From: CAADGU01 sp964467705
GTDB lineage: Bacteria > Chloroflexota > Anaerolineae > Promineifilales > Promineifilaceae
Direction: 5' to 3'
Length of the DNA: 32,963 nucleotides
Assembly (NCBI GenBank): GCA_964467705.1
Contig: CAYXUZ010000058.1
Coordinates: 1 to 32,963 of the forward strand
The position numbers and the translations under genes are program-made. Positions 17,459 to 26,167 of the stretch are shown piece by piece. The first letter of the stretch is position 1, and every line of letters begins with the position of its first letter. The notes under the pieces are model-generated. The model was not told the origin of the DNA and searched no databases. It saw only the letters and a program-made list of their open reading frames with translations.

Positions 17459-18337
17459 ATGAAAAGTTCGCTCAACTATTACACTTCGCCCGGACCAATG
17501 ACCCGTGCTGATGGCTATCAAAACTATCTGGATGATACGCCTGATACGGTGGCTGAACTTTGCCAGCTGCTGCAAGGTGTCATGATTCACGTCTTTTGGG
17601 CCGACAAGTACGGCGTGCAGCTCACTGAAGAGCGTCAGGAAGAGGTGCAGCTGCGCACCACAACCGCCCGGCTGAAGCGCATTCTGGAACTGGATCCGCG
17701 ACCGCTTACCGTAACCCGCCCGCCGGAAAAGCGAGCGGTTGGTAACTGCCGTGATTTTTCTGTGCTGCTGACGGCCGTTTTGCGCCACCACCATATTCCT
17801 GCCCGCGCACGCTGCGGCTTCGGCCGTTACTTTTTGCCTAATCATTACGAAGACCACTGGGTCTGTGAATATTGGCATGAGGGCGAGGAGCGCTGGGTGC
17901 TGGTGGATGCGCAACTGGACGAACTACAATGCCAAAAGCTATCCATCGCCTTTGATCCGCTGGATGTGCCACGCGATCAATTCATTGTGGGCGGCCAAGG
18001 CTGGCATTTGTGCCGCAGCGGCAGAGCCGACCCGGACACATTCGGCATCTTCGACATGGCCGGATTATGGTTTGTACGCGGCAACCTGGTGCGCGATGTA
18101 GCCGCGCTCAACAAGATGGAACTGCTGCCCTGGGATAGCTGGGGCATTATTGAAGGTACCGATGAGAGTCTGACCAAAGATGATTGCTGTTTCCTGGACG
18201 ATGTCGCTGCCTTAACGAGTGGTGATGTTCCCGACTGGGAAAAAGTACGGGATTTGTATGAGAGTGACGGCCGTTTACATGTCCAGCACACAATCAACAG
18301 CTACATCGGAGGCCAGCTTACTTCTGTCACCCTATAG
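17459..18337 (+). CDS. transglutaminase-like superfamily protein
   Basis: The 292-residue product has the cysteine-protease-like triad of transglutaminase-like domains: Cys in VGNCRDFSVLLTAVLR (near 17745), His in EDHWVCEYW (near 17851) and Asp in WVLVDAQLD (near 17895). There is no signal peptide, so it is probably cytoplasmic. Bacterial members are peptidases or amidases of mostly unknown substrate. GGAGG at 17444 and a two-base gap after the glycosylase stop indicate one operon, which hints at a shared stress or repair role, but nothing in the sequence shows the substrate. Confidence 0.82.
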   Translation: MKSSLNYYTSPGPMTRADGYQNYLDDTPDTVAELCQLLQGVMIHVFWADKYGVQLTEERQEEVQLRTTTARLKRILELDPRPLTVTRPPEKRAVGNCRDFSVLLTAVLRHHHIPARARCGFGRYFLPNHYEDHWVCEYWHEGEERWVLVDAQLDELQCQKLSIAFDPLDVPRDQFIVGGQGWHLCRSGRADPDTFGIFDMAGLWFVRGNLVRDVAALNKMELLPWDSWGIIEGTDESLTKDDCCFLDDVAALTSGDVPDWEKVRDLYESDGRLHVQHTINSYIGGQLTSVTL

Positions 18338-18373
18338 AATAAATCTCATGAGGTGTCTAGAGAGGAGATTATC

Positions 18374-21127
18374 ATGAACAAGAGAATCGTTTTCTGTTTC
18401 TGGGGATTTTTGTTTGCCGCTTTGGTTCTGACAGCATGTGAAGAAAAACAGCCAGAGCAGGCAGCAACCCCCACACCGCCAGCAGCAACGGCCGTTCCCG
18501 TTAACCCCACACCCACTGCCCCGCCACCCCTTACGCCCACCATCATCATTCCCACAGCCGTGCCAACTGAGACAGCCCCGGCCGAGCCAACCGAAGTGGT
18601 GACACCGCTGCCGCCTGCGCCGGAAGTATCACTACCGGAGAAGCTGACGTTTGCCACTTTCAAGGAAACGGCCGTAGACGTCACCCCCGCCATCTTTCAC
18701 GATCCCATCGCCCCCGATCTGGGCAACGTCATTGTGCCTTTTGTCCTTTCGCCCGAACAGGTAGCGCGGCTGGCACAGGATGGCTTCGTTGTCAGCCCCG
18801 GCGTGGAGAAGGAGTTCTTCACCGTTTACGAACAGGCCCGCTATGCCAACGTGCCCACCTTCATCACCAGCGACTCCCTGCTGCATGTTTACCATCTGCT
18901 GTTCGACAAAGTGCTGCGTACTGCCGAACGCCAGGCCTTCATTCCGGCACTGCAACAGTTAAACGAGGCCATGCTGGCCCAAACCGACTTGCAGTACCAG
19001 GCCCTGCGCGGCACAGAATGGGAAGACGCCGCCCTGCGCACAGTGGCCTTCATTGGCGTGGGCAGCAAGCTGCTGGACCCGACGGTGGAAGTGCCTGCCT
19101 ACGCCCAGGAGCTGGTCGAGGCGGAACTGGCGAACATTGAAGCTGCCTCCGGGATTATGCTCTCGCCGCTCTTCCCCGGCCTGGAATTTGGTGAAGATTA
19201 CACCCAGTACATTCCCCGTGGGCACTACACCATCAGCGAAGAACTGACGGCCTACTTCAAGAGCATGATGTGGTACGGCCGTATGACCTTCCGCCTCAAA
19301 ACCGATGATCCCGACGTAGGTCGCGCCGAAACACGCGCCGCGTTGCTGCTAGTCCAAGCGCTGCGCTCTGCCGAAGTCAATAGCCAGCCAGCCTTGCAAA
19401 CCTGGCTCGATCTCTACAATCCCACAGTTTTCTTTGTCGGCCGCAGTGACGACCTGACAGCCTTCCAATACCTGGACGTGATCAACGACGTCTATGGCTC
19501 CACACCCGATCTGGCGACCATCGCCGACGAAACCAAACTCGATGCCTTCATTGAAGCCGCCAACGAACTGCCGCCCCCCCAGATTCTGGGCATCGTGATC
19601 AGCGTGGATGATGATGTGGAGGAAACCACCAAGGGGTTCCGCTTCATGGGGCAGCGCTTTGTGCCCGATGCCTACATTTTCCGCCAGCTCATTTATCGCA
19701 ATGTCGGCACTTCGGATAATCCCCGCATGCTGCCCAAAGGACTGGACGTGATGGCCGCCATGGGTTCTGACCGTGCCTATGCCATCCTCGACGATATGGG
19801 TGAAACCGAATACGCCAACTATCCCGAACAAATGGAAAAGATGCAGCTGTGGGTTGATGGCCTGACGACGGATGATTGGACGGAGACGCTTTACACCACC
19901 TGGCTCTATACCTTCGAACCACTGCTGGCCGAACCGGGCGCGGGTTATCCCCAGTTTATGCAGAACGAAGCATGGCTGGACAAGCAGCTCAACACCTCGC
20001 TGGGCAGTTGGGCCGAACTGAAGCACGATACCATCCTCTACGCCAAGCAAGTGTATGCCGAACTCGGCGGCGGCGGCGGCGCTCCGGTTCCCTTGCTGGC
20101 TCAGGGCTATGTCGAGCCCGTTCCCGAATTCTATGCCCGCCTGGAGGCGCTCACCACCATGACTCTGGATGGCCTTCAGGAGCGCGGTTTGTTGGGCGAG
20201 CAGGATTTGAACAGCCTGACGCGATTACAAACGTTGGCCGCCGCTTTGCAGGTTATTGCCGAAAAAGAACTGCGCGGCGAACCATTGACCGAAGGGGAGT
20301 TTGCTCTGATTCGTTTTTACGGTGGTGAGTTGGAACACCTGACGATGGCTGCCGCCGATCGCGAGGATGAAGACCCGGCTGCTCAACCCGTTATGGAAGA
20401 AGAACCGCAAGCGGCTGTTATCGCCGATGTGGCCACAGCCCCCGATCCCGATGGGGACGGTATTCCCAACCCGGTCGTGCTGGAAGAAGCAGTGGGACGG
20501 ATCAATGAAATTTACGTGGTCGTCCCCCTCATCAGGGAAGATGGTTCAATCCAATTGCAAGTGGCCAAGGGTGGCGTATTTGCCTATTACGAATTCCCCT
20601 GGCCGGCCGACGACCGCCTTACCGATGAAAAGTGGCGTACCATGCTCGATGAAGGCGCCGCACCGCCGTCGCCAGAATGGACAGGCAGTTTCTTCACCGA
20701 TGAAACGGAGTATGCCGCTTTCCAACAGGCCATTTACAGTTTCCAGCGCAGCATCAGCCAGGCGTATTGGTATTTGCAACCAGATTATCTTGCCTCGGCT
20801 TCTGACAACGTTCAGGCTCAATTTGCCGATGATCTGAATGCCTTGCAAGCAGCCAAACAGTTCATGGGGCGGCAGTGGATTCATGCCAGCTATCGTTCGT
20901 TTGACATTCAGGCGGAAGATCGGGCGGTGGTGACGGTGCGCGAAACCTGGGAGGATAAGCTGTACGGCTTCCAGGAGATGCCTGGTGACGCCGAGCCGCT
21001 TTCCGCGCCGATTGGGCAGCGCGGCCCCTACACACTGGATGTGACCTATACGTTGGAGCAGCAGGACGAACAGTGGGTGGTTACCCATGTCGTTTACAAC
21101 AACGAACCCCCGGCATGGGAAGAGTGA
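18374..21127 (+). CDS. DUF3160-type lipoprotein
   Basis: GAGGAG (18362-18367) supports ATG 18374 rather than the upstream extension to 18353. The signal peptide ends in a lipobox (LVLTAC), so the protein is probably anchored to the membrane surface. A 55-residue Thr/Pro/Ala-rich linker follows. The remaining 800 residues match the DUF3160 family in length and motifs, for example FVTVYEQARYANVPTFITSD-like (FFTVYEQARYANVPTFITSD near 18810), MWYGRM and RFMGQRF. A DPDGDGIPN calcium-binding-like motif lies near 20443. Function is unknown; the family is frequent in Chloroflexota and other environmental bacteria. It overlaps the start of the CapA-family gene, so the two are coexpressed. Confidence 0.82.
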   Translation: MNKRIVFCFWGFLFAALVLTACEEKQPEQAATPTPPAATAVPVNPTPTAPPPLTPTIIIPTAVPTETAPAEPTEVVTPLPPAPEVSLPEKLTFATFKETAVDVTPAIFHDPIAPDLGNVIVPFVLSPEQVARLAQDGFVVSPGVEKEFFTVYEQARYANVPTFITSDSLLHVYHLLFDKVLRTAERQAFIPALQQLNEAMLAQTDLQYQALRGTEWEDAALRTVAFIGVGSKLLDPTVEVPAYAQELVEAELANIEAASGIMLSPLFPGLEFGEDYTQYIPRGHYTISEELTAYFKSMMWYGRMTFRLKTDDPDVGRAETRAALLLVQALRSAEVNSQPALQTWLDLYNPTVFFVGRSDDLTAFQYLDVINDVYGSTPDLATIADETKLDAFIEAANELPPPQILGIVISVDDDVEETTKGFRFMGQRFVPDAYIFRQLIYRNVGTSDNPRMLPKGLDVMAAMGSDRAYAILDDMGETEYANYPEQMEKMQLWVDGLTTDDWTETLYTTWLYTFEPLLAEPGAGYPQFMQNEAWLDKQLNTSLGSWAELKHDTILYAKQVYAELGGGGGAPVPLLAQGYVEPVPEFYARLEALTTMTLDGLQERGLLGEQDLNSLTRLQTLAAALQVIAEKELRGEPLTEGEFALIRFYGGELEHLTMAAADREDEDPAAQPVMEEEPQAAVIADVATAPDPDGDGIPNPVVLEEAVGRINEIYVVVPLIREDGSIQLQVAKGGVFAYYEFPWPADDRLTDEKWRTMLDEGAAPPSPEWTGSFFTDETEYAAFQQAIYSFQRSISQAYWYLQPDYLASASDNVQAQFADDLNALQAAKQFMGRQWIHASYRSFDIQAEDRAVVTVRETWEDKLYGFQEMPGDAEPLSAPIGQRGPYTLDVTYTLEQQDEQWVVTHVVYNNEPPAWEE

Positions 21128-22779
21128 GGATACCGATTAAAAACCGGGGCTTCCTCATCCTGCTGATTTTGTTTGTTTCCGTGCTTGTTCTGGCGATAAA
21201 GCAGGCAAAACCGATTGAATCGGGAACGGAGACAACGGCCGTTCCCGATTTATCAGCTTATCCCTGGATTTTCTTGCGCGACGGCCGTTCCCTGTCCGAA
21301 TCTGAACCTGTTGTGGAGCTAATCGTCGTGGGTGATGTGATGTTGGGCAGGGGTGTGGCGGATGTACCCGACCCGCTGGCCGCGGTGGCTCCCTGGCTGC
21401 GCTCTGCTGATCTGACGCTAGGCAATCTGGAATCCGTCATTGTCGCCAATGGTACGCCGCGAACTGCTCCGCCTGACGCCCCGCAGCCGATCATCCTCAA
21501 TGCGCCGGTCACGGCCGTTGCCCACCTCACCAATGCTGGATTCGACCTGCTGTCGCAGGCCAACAACCACAGCCTGGATTATGGGGCGGAAGGTTTGGCA
21601 GAAACGGCCGTTCGTTTGGGACAGGCCGGGATCACACCCCTGGGAATCGGCCCTGAGGCGGCTGCGGCTTACGGTCCCGTTTTTCGCGATGTAAAAGACA
21701 TCCGTCTGGCTTTTTTGGCCTTCAATGCCGTGCCCGAACCAGTTAGCGGTACACAATCATCTGGTGAGCAATGGCAGTGGGCAGCGTGGGATGAGGCGCA
21801 GGCAACGGCCGCTGTCGCCGGTGCCCGCCAGCAGGCAGATGTGGTAATTGTTTCGCTCCATTGGGGCTATGAGTACGATCTGCAAGCCGACCCCTGGCAG
21901 GAAATGGCCGCTGCTGTTTTGCTGGCTGCCGGAGCTGATGTGATTTGGGGGCACCATCCTCACGTAGCTCAGGCTGTGATGGTGGATCAGCAGCGCGGCC
22001 AGCTTGTGGCCTATAGTTTGGGCAATCTGGTGTTTGATCAGAGGCAGGAACTTAGCAATCAAGGTCTGGCCCTGCGTATTTTTGTGGATAACACGGGAGT
22101 GCGTGCTGTACAGGCGTTGCCCGTATGGGCCGGGCCGCGTCCCCGCCTGATGTCCCTGGCAGAAGCTGAGCCGCTGCTGGCGCGCATTGCACCGGCCCCG
22201 GCACGGTTGGCCTTTGCCTGTCAGCCAGATGGCTGTGTGCCTGTAGGTGACGTTCCCGATAGTGGGGAACAAGGCTGGTTCTGGTCTGGGGCTATTGATC
22301 TGACGGGCGATGGGACGCCGGAGATTATCCGCCGGGCGGCTGAGCAGGTGACGGTGTATGAGGGGGGTACGGCCGTCTGGCAAAGCCCATCCTCGTGGCG
22401 CGTGGTTGATTTGGCGCTGGGGGATCCGAATGATGACGGCCGTTTCGAGATGTTGTTGGCCATCCTCAAGCCAGACGCAGACGGGCACGAACGCAACCAG
22501 CCTTACATTGTCGGACATCGAAGGGGAGAGTATCAACTGTTGTGGGGCGGTCGGCCCGTGCAGGCGCCGATTCTGGCGGTGGAACTGGGCGATGTGGACG
22601 GGGATGGCGCTGAGGAGTTGGTTGTTTTGGAGGAGCAGGGGGATGGGCAAACAATTTCGGTTTGGCGCTGGCAGGGTTGGAACTTCAGTTTGTTGTGGCG
22701 CAGTGAGAACGGCCGTTTCCGCGATCTGATCTTGCAGGCCGATGCCGATAACAGGCTTTTGCTCATGGTGACACCGTAG
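21115..22779 (+). CDS. CapA-family (PGA_cap) metallophosphatase-like protein with C-terminal calcium-type repeats
   Basis: An N-terminal membrane anchor (GFLILLILFVSVLVLAI) precedes the CapA domain, with motifs VVGDVMLGR, LGNLESVI, SQANNHSLDYG, SLHWGYEYD and GHHPHVAQ. These are characteristic of the calcineurin-like CapA fold involved in polyglutamate capsule or related surface polymer handling. The last 170 residues carry FG-GAP/VCBS-like segments (DLTGDGTPEII, DPNDDGRFEML, DVDGDGAEELV). The start may be ATG 21115 or GTG 21124; the latter makes a GTGA overlap with the DUF3160 stop. No other capsule genes (CapB/C/E) are present, so a role in capsule export is uncertain. Confidence 0.82.
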   Translation: MGRVRIPIKNRGFLILLILFVSVLVLAIKQAKPIESGTETTAVPDLSAYPWIFLRDGRSLSESEPVVELIVVGDVMLGRGVADVPDPLAAVAPWLRSADLTLGNLESVIVANGTPRTAPPDAPQPIILNAPVTAVAHLTNAGFDLLSQANNHSLDYGAEGLAETAVRLGQAGITPLGIGPEAAAAYGPVFRDVKDIRLAFLAFNAVPEPVSGTQSSGEQWQWAAWDEAQATAAVAGARQQADVVIVSLHWGYEYDLQADPWQEMAAAVLLAAGADVIWGHHPHVAQAVMVDQQRGQLVAYSLGNLVFDQRQELSNQGLALRIFVDNTGVRAVQALPVWAGPRPRLMSLAEAEPLLARIAPAPARLAFACQPDGCVPVGDVPDSGEQGWFWSGAIDLTGDGTPEIIRRAAEQVTVYEGGTAVWQSPSSWRVVDLALGDPNDDGRFEMLLAILKPDADGHERNQPYIVGHRRGEYQLLWGGRPVQAPILAVELGDVDGDGAEELVVLEEQGDGQTISVWRWQGWNFSLLWRSENGRFRDLILQADADNRLLLMVTP

Positions 22780-22869
22780 GCAAGAAAGCGGGGTTGCTTT
22801 AGCACCGTAATTGCTTTCATTGGGGCAGGGGGATGTTGTGAGCGTCACGGCCGTGAGTACCTGTTCGCT

Positions 22870-23545
22870 CTATCCATTCAACACCGCTGGATCGTCAATC
22901 GCCTCCAATTGCTGCAAAAACGACTCCGGCAGTGCGCCAAATTTGTGTCGCAACAGGCGCTGTAACATCTTGATCTCGCCTTCTAGTTTGTGTCTTTCGC
23001 CCCAGGTCAATTCGGTCTTACCTAATGCTTGCATGATTCTCCTGCATCCGGTAGTTTCTCACGTGGTAGGTATGTCTCAATGATGTCTATCAAAAAGAGC
23101 TTGTCCCCCTCTGTCAAGTCACTGGCAATGACGCTCTGCAACCGGCCAGTTTCACCTCAGCCGGGTGGAGGTGGGTGGGCCGCATCAATGCCGCCAGTGC
23201 CACCTCCACCGGGTCGTTGCGCAAATAGGCTTCACTGGGCAGGTCTCCTACTTGGCCGTAATGGAATTCCAGCAGTGTGCGGCCAAAAAGCGTCTCCTGG
23301 TATACCTGCCAGCCCAGTCCGCCTGTCTGCGGTTGCAGCACCAGCGGCAATACCTTTTTCTGGCGTAGGAGGCGCAGCAGGCTGTAATACTCAAACATGC
23401 GCTGCGGCAGGCTGTGCCGGTCGCGCCCTTCTATTTCGATATGCACCAGGATGGCTTCACGCTCACCGTCCAGGGTTGAGACTTCGGCCACTGACCCTCC
23501 CCCGAAAAAGTGGATAACCAGCGCCAGAACAGAGAGGTAGTTCAT
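22870..23545 (-). pseudogene. Rpn-family nuclease/transposase (PD-(D/E)XK type), broken
   Basis: From 23545 one frame reads an Rpn-like core (AEVSTLDGEREAILVHIEIE, RMFEYYSLLRLLRQKKVLP). Near 23130 the sequence moves to a second frame (LQSVIASDLTEGDKLFLIDI) that stops at 23022. Near 23034 it moves to a third frame (ELTWGERHKLEGEIKMLQRL) that stops at TAG 22870. Translation beyond that TAG still looks coding (EQVLTAVTL), so the stop may replace a Trp. The usual N-terminus is also missing. At least three lesions make it a pseudogene. Intact members promote recombination or act as restriction-like nucleases. Confidence 0.7.
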
Positions 23546-23599
23546 TGACCTTTTCGCCCACTGGTTTGAACAGATTTTACTGACCTTGATGGGATATAC

Positions 23600-24063
23600 T
23601 CATCGGTGCAAGACAGCACAGAGTTGGTCGAAACTTAGCTGAGCCAATTCAAATTCAACGAGAGGAATGGGATGCTGGCCAGCCTCAAGGCCCGGATTGT
23701 TGACGTATACGTGGGCATCGTCCATACCAGTCACAACTGCCACATAGTCTACCACCTGCGGCCAATAAGACAGATCGACCGTATGTACCCCCGCCAGCAC
23801 CGCAACTGGGCTGTCAGATAGTGTTTGATCTCAGCCAGGTTCATATGGCTGATGGTCACTGTGAAGCCATCTTTTTCCAACTCTTTGACATTACGGAAAG
23901 GGGCGCCAAACGACCTGGTTCCCAGCCGGTTGACCAGATGAGAGTAGGAAAGGGGCAGACCCAGATAATCCGTTACTATCTGGGCACAGACCGGTAGACA
24001 ATCAGATTGGGTGCGCTGTGGGTGATGCGAAACGGCGAGCAAGGACATCGGCTGCTTGTGCAA
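23600..24063 (-). pseudogene. C39-like cysteine peptidase, frameshifted and missing catalytic His
   Basis: The first frame (start ATG 24048 or TTG 24063) has the C39 signature TQSDCLPVCAQIVTDYLGLP and runs to NLAEIKHYL. Near 23820 the homologous sequence switches frame to PVAVLAGVHTVDLSYWP and continues to the stop at 23600. In family members a His follows Asp in the block D-H-A-V-V-V; here it is D-Y-V-A-V-V. Both a frameshift and loss of the catalytic His are therefore visible. It starts inside the end of the preceding small gene (24002-24382), so they were once an operon. Confidence 0.65.
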
Positions 24064-24382
24064 GGGAAAGTATCAAAACTGGCGAAGAATCCATTACCCC
24101 CGTTTGCGGATTGACGTGGAGGAAACCGACCCGGCCCACATTGCCATAAGCAGGCAAGGTCAGATGAACCGGCACGCGCCAGAAGCTGGTGCCCTCTGGG
24201 TCTACGACTAACATCGGCGGGCCAGCATGCAACTGGATACTTATTTCCAGGTGTACGTATTGATTGACCTGTTATCTGGCTTTATCGGCAGAGATGTTGA
24301 TTTCGATGGTCTGATTGACGCTTAGGGTCACCTTGCCGGTTTCGTCAGTCAGTTTTCCTTCCAATAAGATGCTGTGATCCAT
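24002..24382 (-). pseudogene. small conserved protein paired with the C39-like peptidase, with in-frame TAA
   Basis: AGGAG seven bases before ATG 24382 fixes the start. The frame reads 36 residues ending in NINISADKAR, then TAA at 24272-24274, and continues in the same frame with QVNQYVHLEISIQLHAG and VVDPEGTSFWRVPVHLTLP. The two parts look like one protein of about 126 residues. I do not know its function. Its position directly before a peptidase suggests a regulator or antitoxin-like partner, which is inference only. Confidence 0.55.
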
Positions 24383-24429
24383 CAATTTGCTCCTGGTAAA
24401 TTTGCCTCTGGACAATTTTGCCAGAGTAC

Positions 24430-24459
24430 ATTATAGCAGATGCTCAGGGTTTTCGTGAA
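24430..24459 (-). promoter_or_regulatory. promoter of the small-protein/peptidase pair
   Basis: On the minus strand TATAAT (24435-24430) is preceded by TTCACG (24459-24454) with an 18-base spacer. The ribosome binding site and ATG 24382 follow about 48 bases downstream. Confidence 0.4.
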
Positions 24460-24463
24460 TGAG

Positions 24464-24476
24464 TGACAAGTTGTCA
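24464..24476. promoter_or_regulatory. palindrome TGACAAgTTGTCA, possible operator
   Basis: A perfect 6-bp dyad around one base, just upstream of the -35 element of the minus-strand promoter at 24430-24459 and overlapping the last codons of the ORF ending at 24474. Confidence 0.35.
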
Positions 24477-25750
24477 TGGCCGTGCCCATTGGGGCGAGCC
24501 TCTGTTTCTAGTCGTTGTGTCGCTCTTTACCCCTCTTAACAGTGGCAAGAAATTTCCGGGCCACCCTAAAGAAAAAATAGACCATACACGGCTATGGCGA
24601 ACGGCCGTTTTTGTTGGCCAATATGCCTCCGCCCCCTGCCCTCGATTCAAAGACCGCGCCCCTGTACGCACAAGGTCTTTCAGTTTCCGGTTGATTTTGC
24701 GTATTCGGCCGTTAGTCGTCTGCTGGTGTGGGCCTTTGTAACTGTTGGGTAAGCGCCAGGCAATGTGCCGGCGGCCTTTTCGTCCTTGCCGCCCATGATA
24801 ATCTATGAAGGAAAAGATAGCTCGACCATGCTGCCAGGCCTGCTTCTCACTTTCTTCTGGCGTGTATGGATTGCCGATGGCGATGTTGGTCTGTTGTCTG
24901 ATTTTGGCTACCTGGCAGTAATGGCGTTGGGTGCGTTCTGGGACCCCGGTGAGTGTTGCCTGCACTTCTCTGGAAATGGGATTGTTGCGCCGGCGGCCGC
25001 TGTGCCAGGCCGCGTAGAGGTGGGCTTTGAAGTCACCGATGCCGGCCGTCATTGCCGAGAGTGGCAGTGCTACGACCCGGCCGGCTAACCGGGGCACATC
25101 CAAATTAGCGGCGACAGTAGCCGTGCCATAGAGCCAGAGGCGACCGCTAGTTTTGTCCCATTCCCAGAACAAGCCATGCCCCTGCCCCAGCACTTGCCGG
25201 AGTCGGCGCCAGCCAAAGAGTCGCAGCTTGGATTCTTTTCCAGTGAACTGCTGGGACACATCTGATACCGGCAACCAGCCCGCCCCTGTTCATCAAGGTA
25301 CCGGCAGAGCAACCAGACACGGTAAGGTGCTGCTTGCTCTGCCTGCAAAACCGCCAGACCAATAGAGGGGTAATGTCTGACCGTGTCGCCATCGAGGGGA
25401 AGACGAAGTTGGGCGCCAACACCAGCCGTTTCAGAAATACCTAAAGGCTGACCATCCGTATCGCTCCTGTCAGGCATAGGACAGGAGGAAGGATGGTCAG
25501 CCCCTAACTGTTCTGCGATGGTGGCGGAAACCTCACAACGCTGCCCGGCCTTTCGCACCACTAGAGAAATCGATTGGCTCTCCCAACCAAGATGAGATGG
25601 GAGGTGGGTGATGGCGGTCACGGCCGTGTCCATGCGGGGGGGATGAGACAAATGGAGAGGAACCTGCGAGGAAATAGGGGCAGGACTTCGTGGAAGGAAT
25701 GGGGATTGACGATTAAAACCGTTTGGGTTCTGGTCTCTGTTGCGCTTCAT
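24474..25750 (-). pseudogene. unrecognised HTH-containing protein with frameshift
   Basis: The first frame (from 25750; ATG 25633 is a likelier start) ends in protein-like sequence VWLLCRYLDEQGRAG. In the GC-rich run near 25278-25287 homology-like reading passes to a second frame, GWLPVSDVSQQFTGKESKL, which continues to 24474. The second half contains a probable helix-turn-helix (ISREVQATLTGVPERTQRH) and a basic region (GRQGRKGRRHIAWRLPNS). The layout recalls replication or mobile-element DNA-binding proteins, but I cannot assign a family. One indel restores a protein of about 420 residues, so an assembly error is possible. Confidence 0.5.
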
Positions 25751-26103
25751 ACCAATGGCAAAGTTGTTGCCGCAACCGCGTTAGCTGATACAACTAGCGG
25801 GTGCGAACGTTCCAAATCCGCTACGCGCTGCTGCTCTGCCTCCGTCAGCTTTTCATCTTTCTTGAGCAACAGATAGTGCAAGCCCTTCAACTGCTTGCGT
25901 TCTTCTTCATTCTCTGCCTGTTGTTGCGCCTGGCGGCGTGCCTGATGAATGGCCTCGTATAAATTCTCCATGACGTGAAAACGGTCAGCCACGATTTTGA
26001 CCTTATCGCCAAACACGCTGGACACAGCATCCCGATAATACGCCCACAAATCAGTCGCCACCACTTCCAGTTGTGACAACTCAATGCCGGCTGGTGGGTT
26101 CTA
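25747..26103 (-). mobile_element. ISL3-family transposase fragment
   Basis: The fragment has the catalytic-core segment of ISL3-type DDE transposases: VVATDLWAYYRDAVSSVF followed by KVKIVADRFHVMENLYEAI. In this block one catalytic Asp lies in ATDLW and another in VADRFH. Sequence starts abruptly near 26103 after a stop and loses similarity near 25790, so both the N-terminal zinc finger and the C-terminal Glu region are missing. I found no terminal inverted repeats. Its TGA overlaps the ATG of the next ORF (ATGA), probably by chance. Confidence 0.7.
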
Positions 26104-26167
26104 TAACCATTCAATCAACGAGACTTTTCTCCAAAGCTGTTACGTCCTGGCTCTTGATCTCGAATAA

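Noticed and set aside
22785..22800. AAAGC/GCTTT hairpin after the CapA-family gene
   Set aside because: Only a 5-bp stem with no following T-run; too weak to call a terminator.
25747..25750. ATGA overlap between the ISL3 fragment and the HTH protein as evidence of an operon
   Set aside because: The transposase is truncated and its last residues are not family-like, so the overlap is probably accidental.
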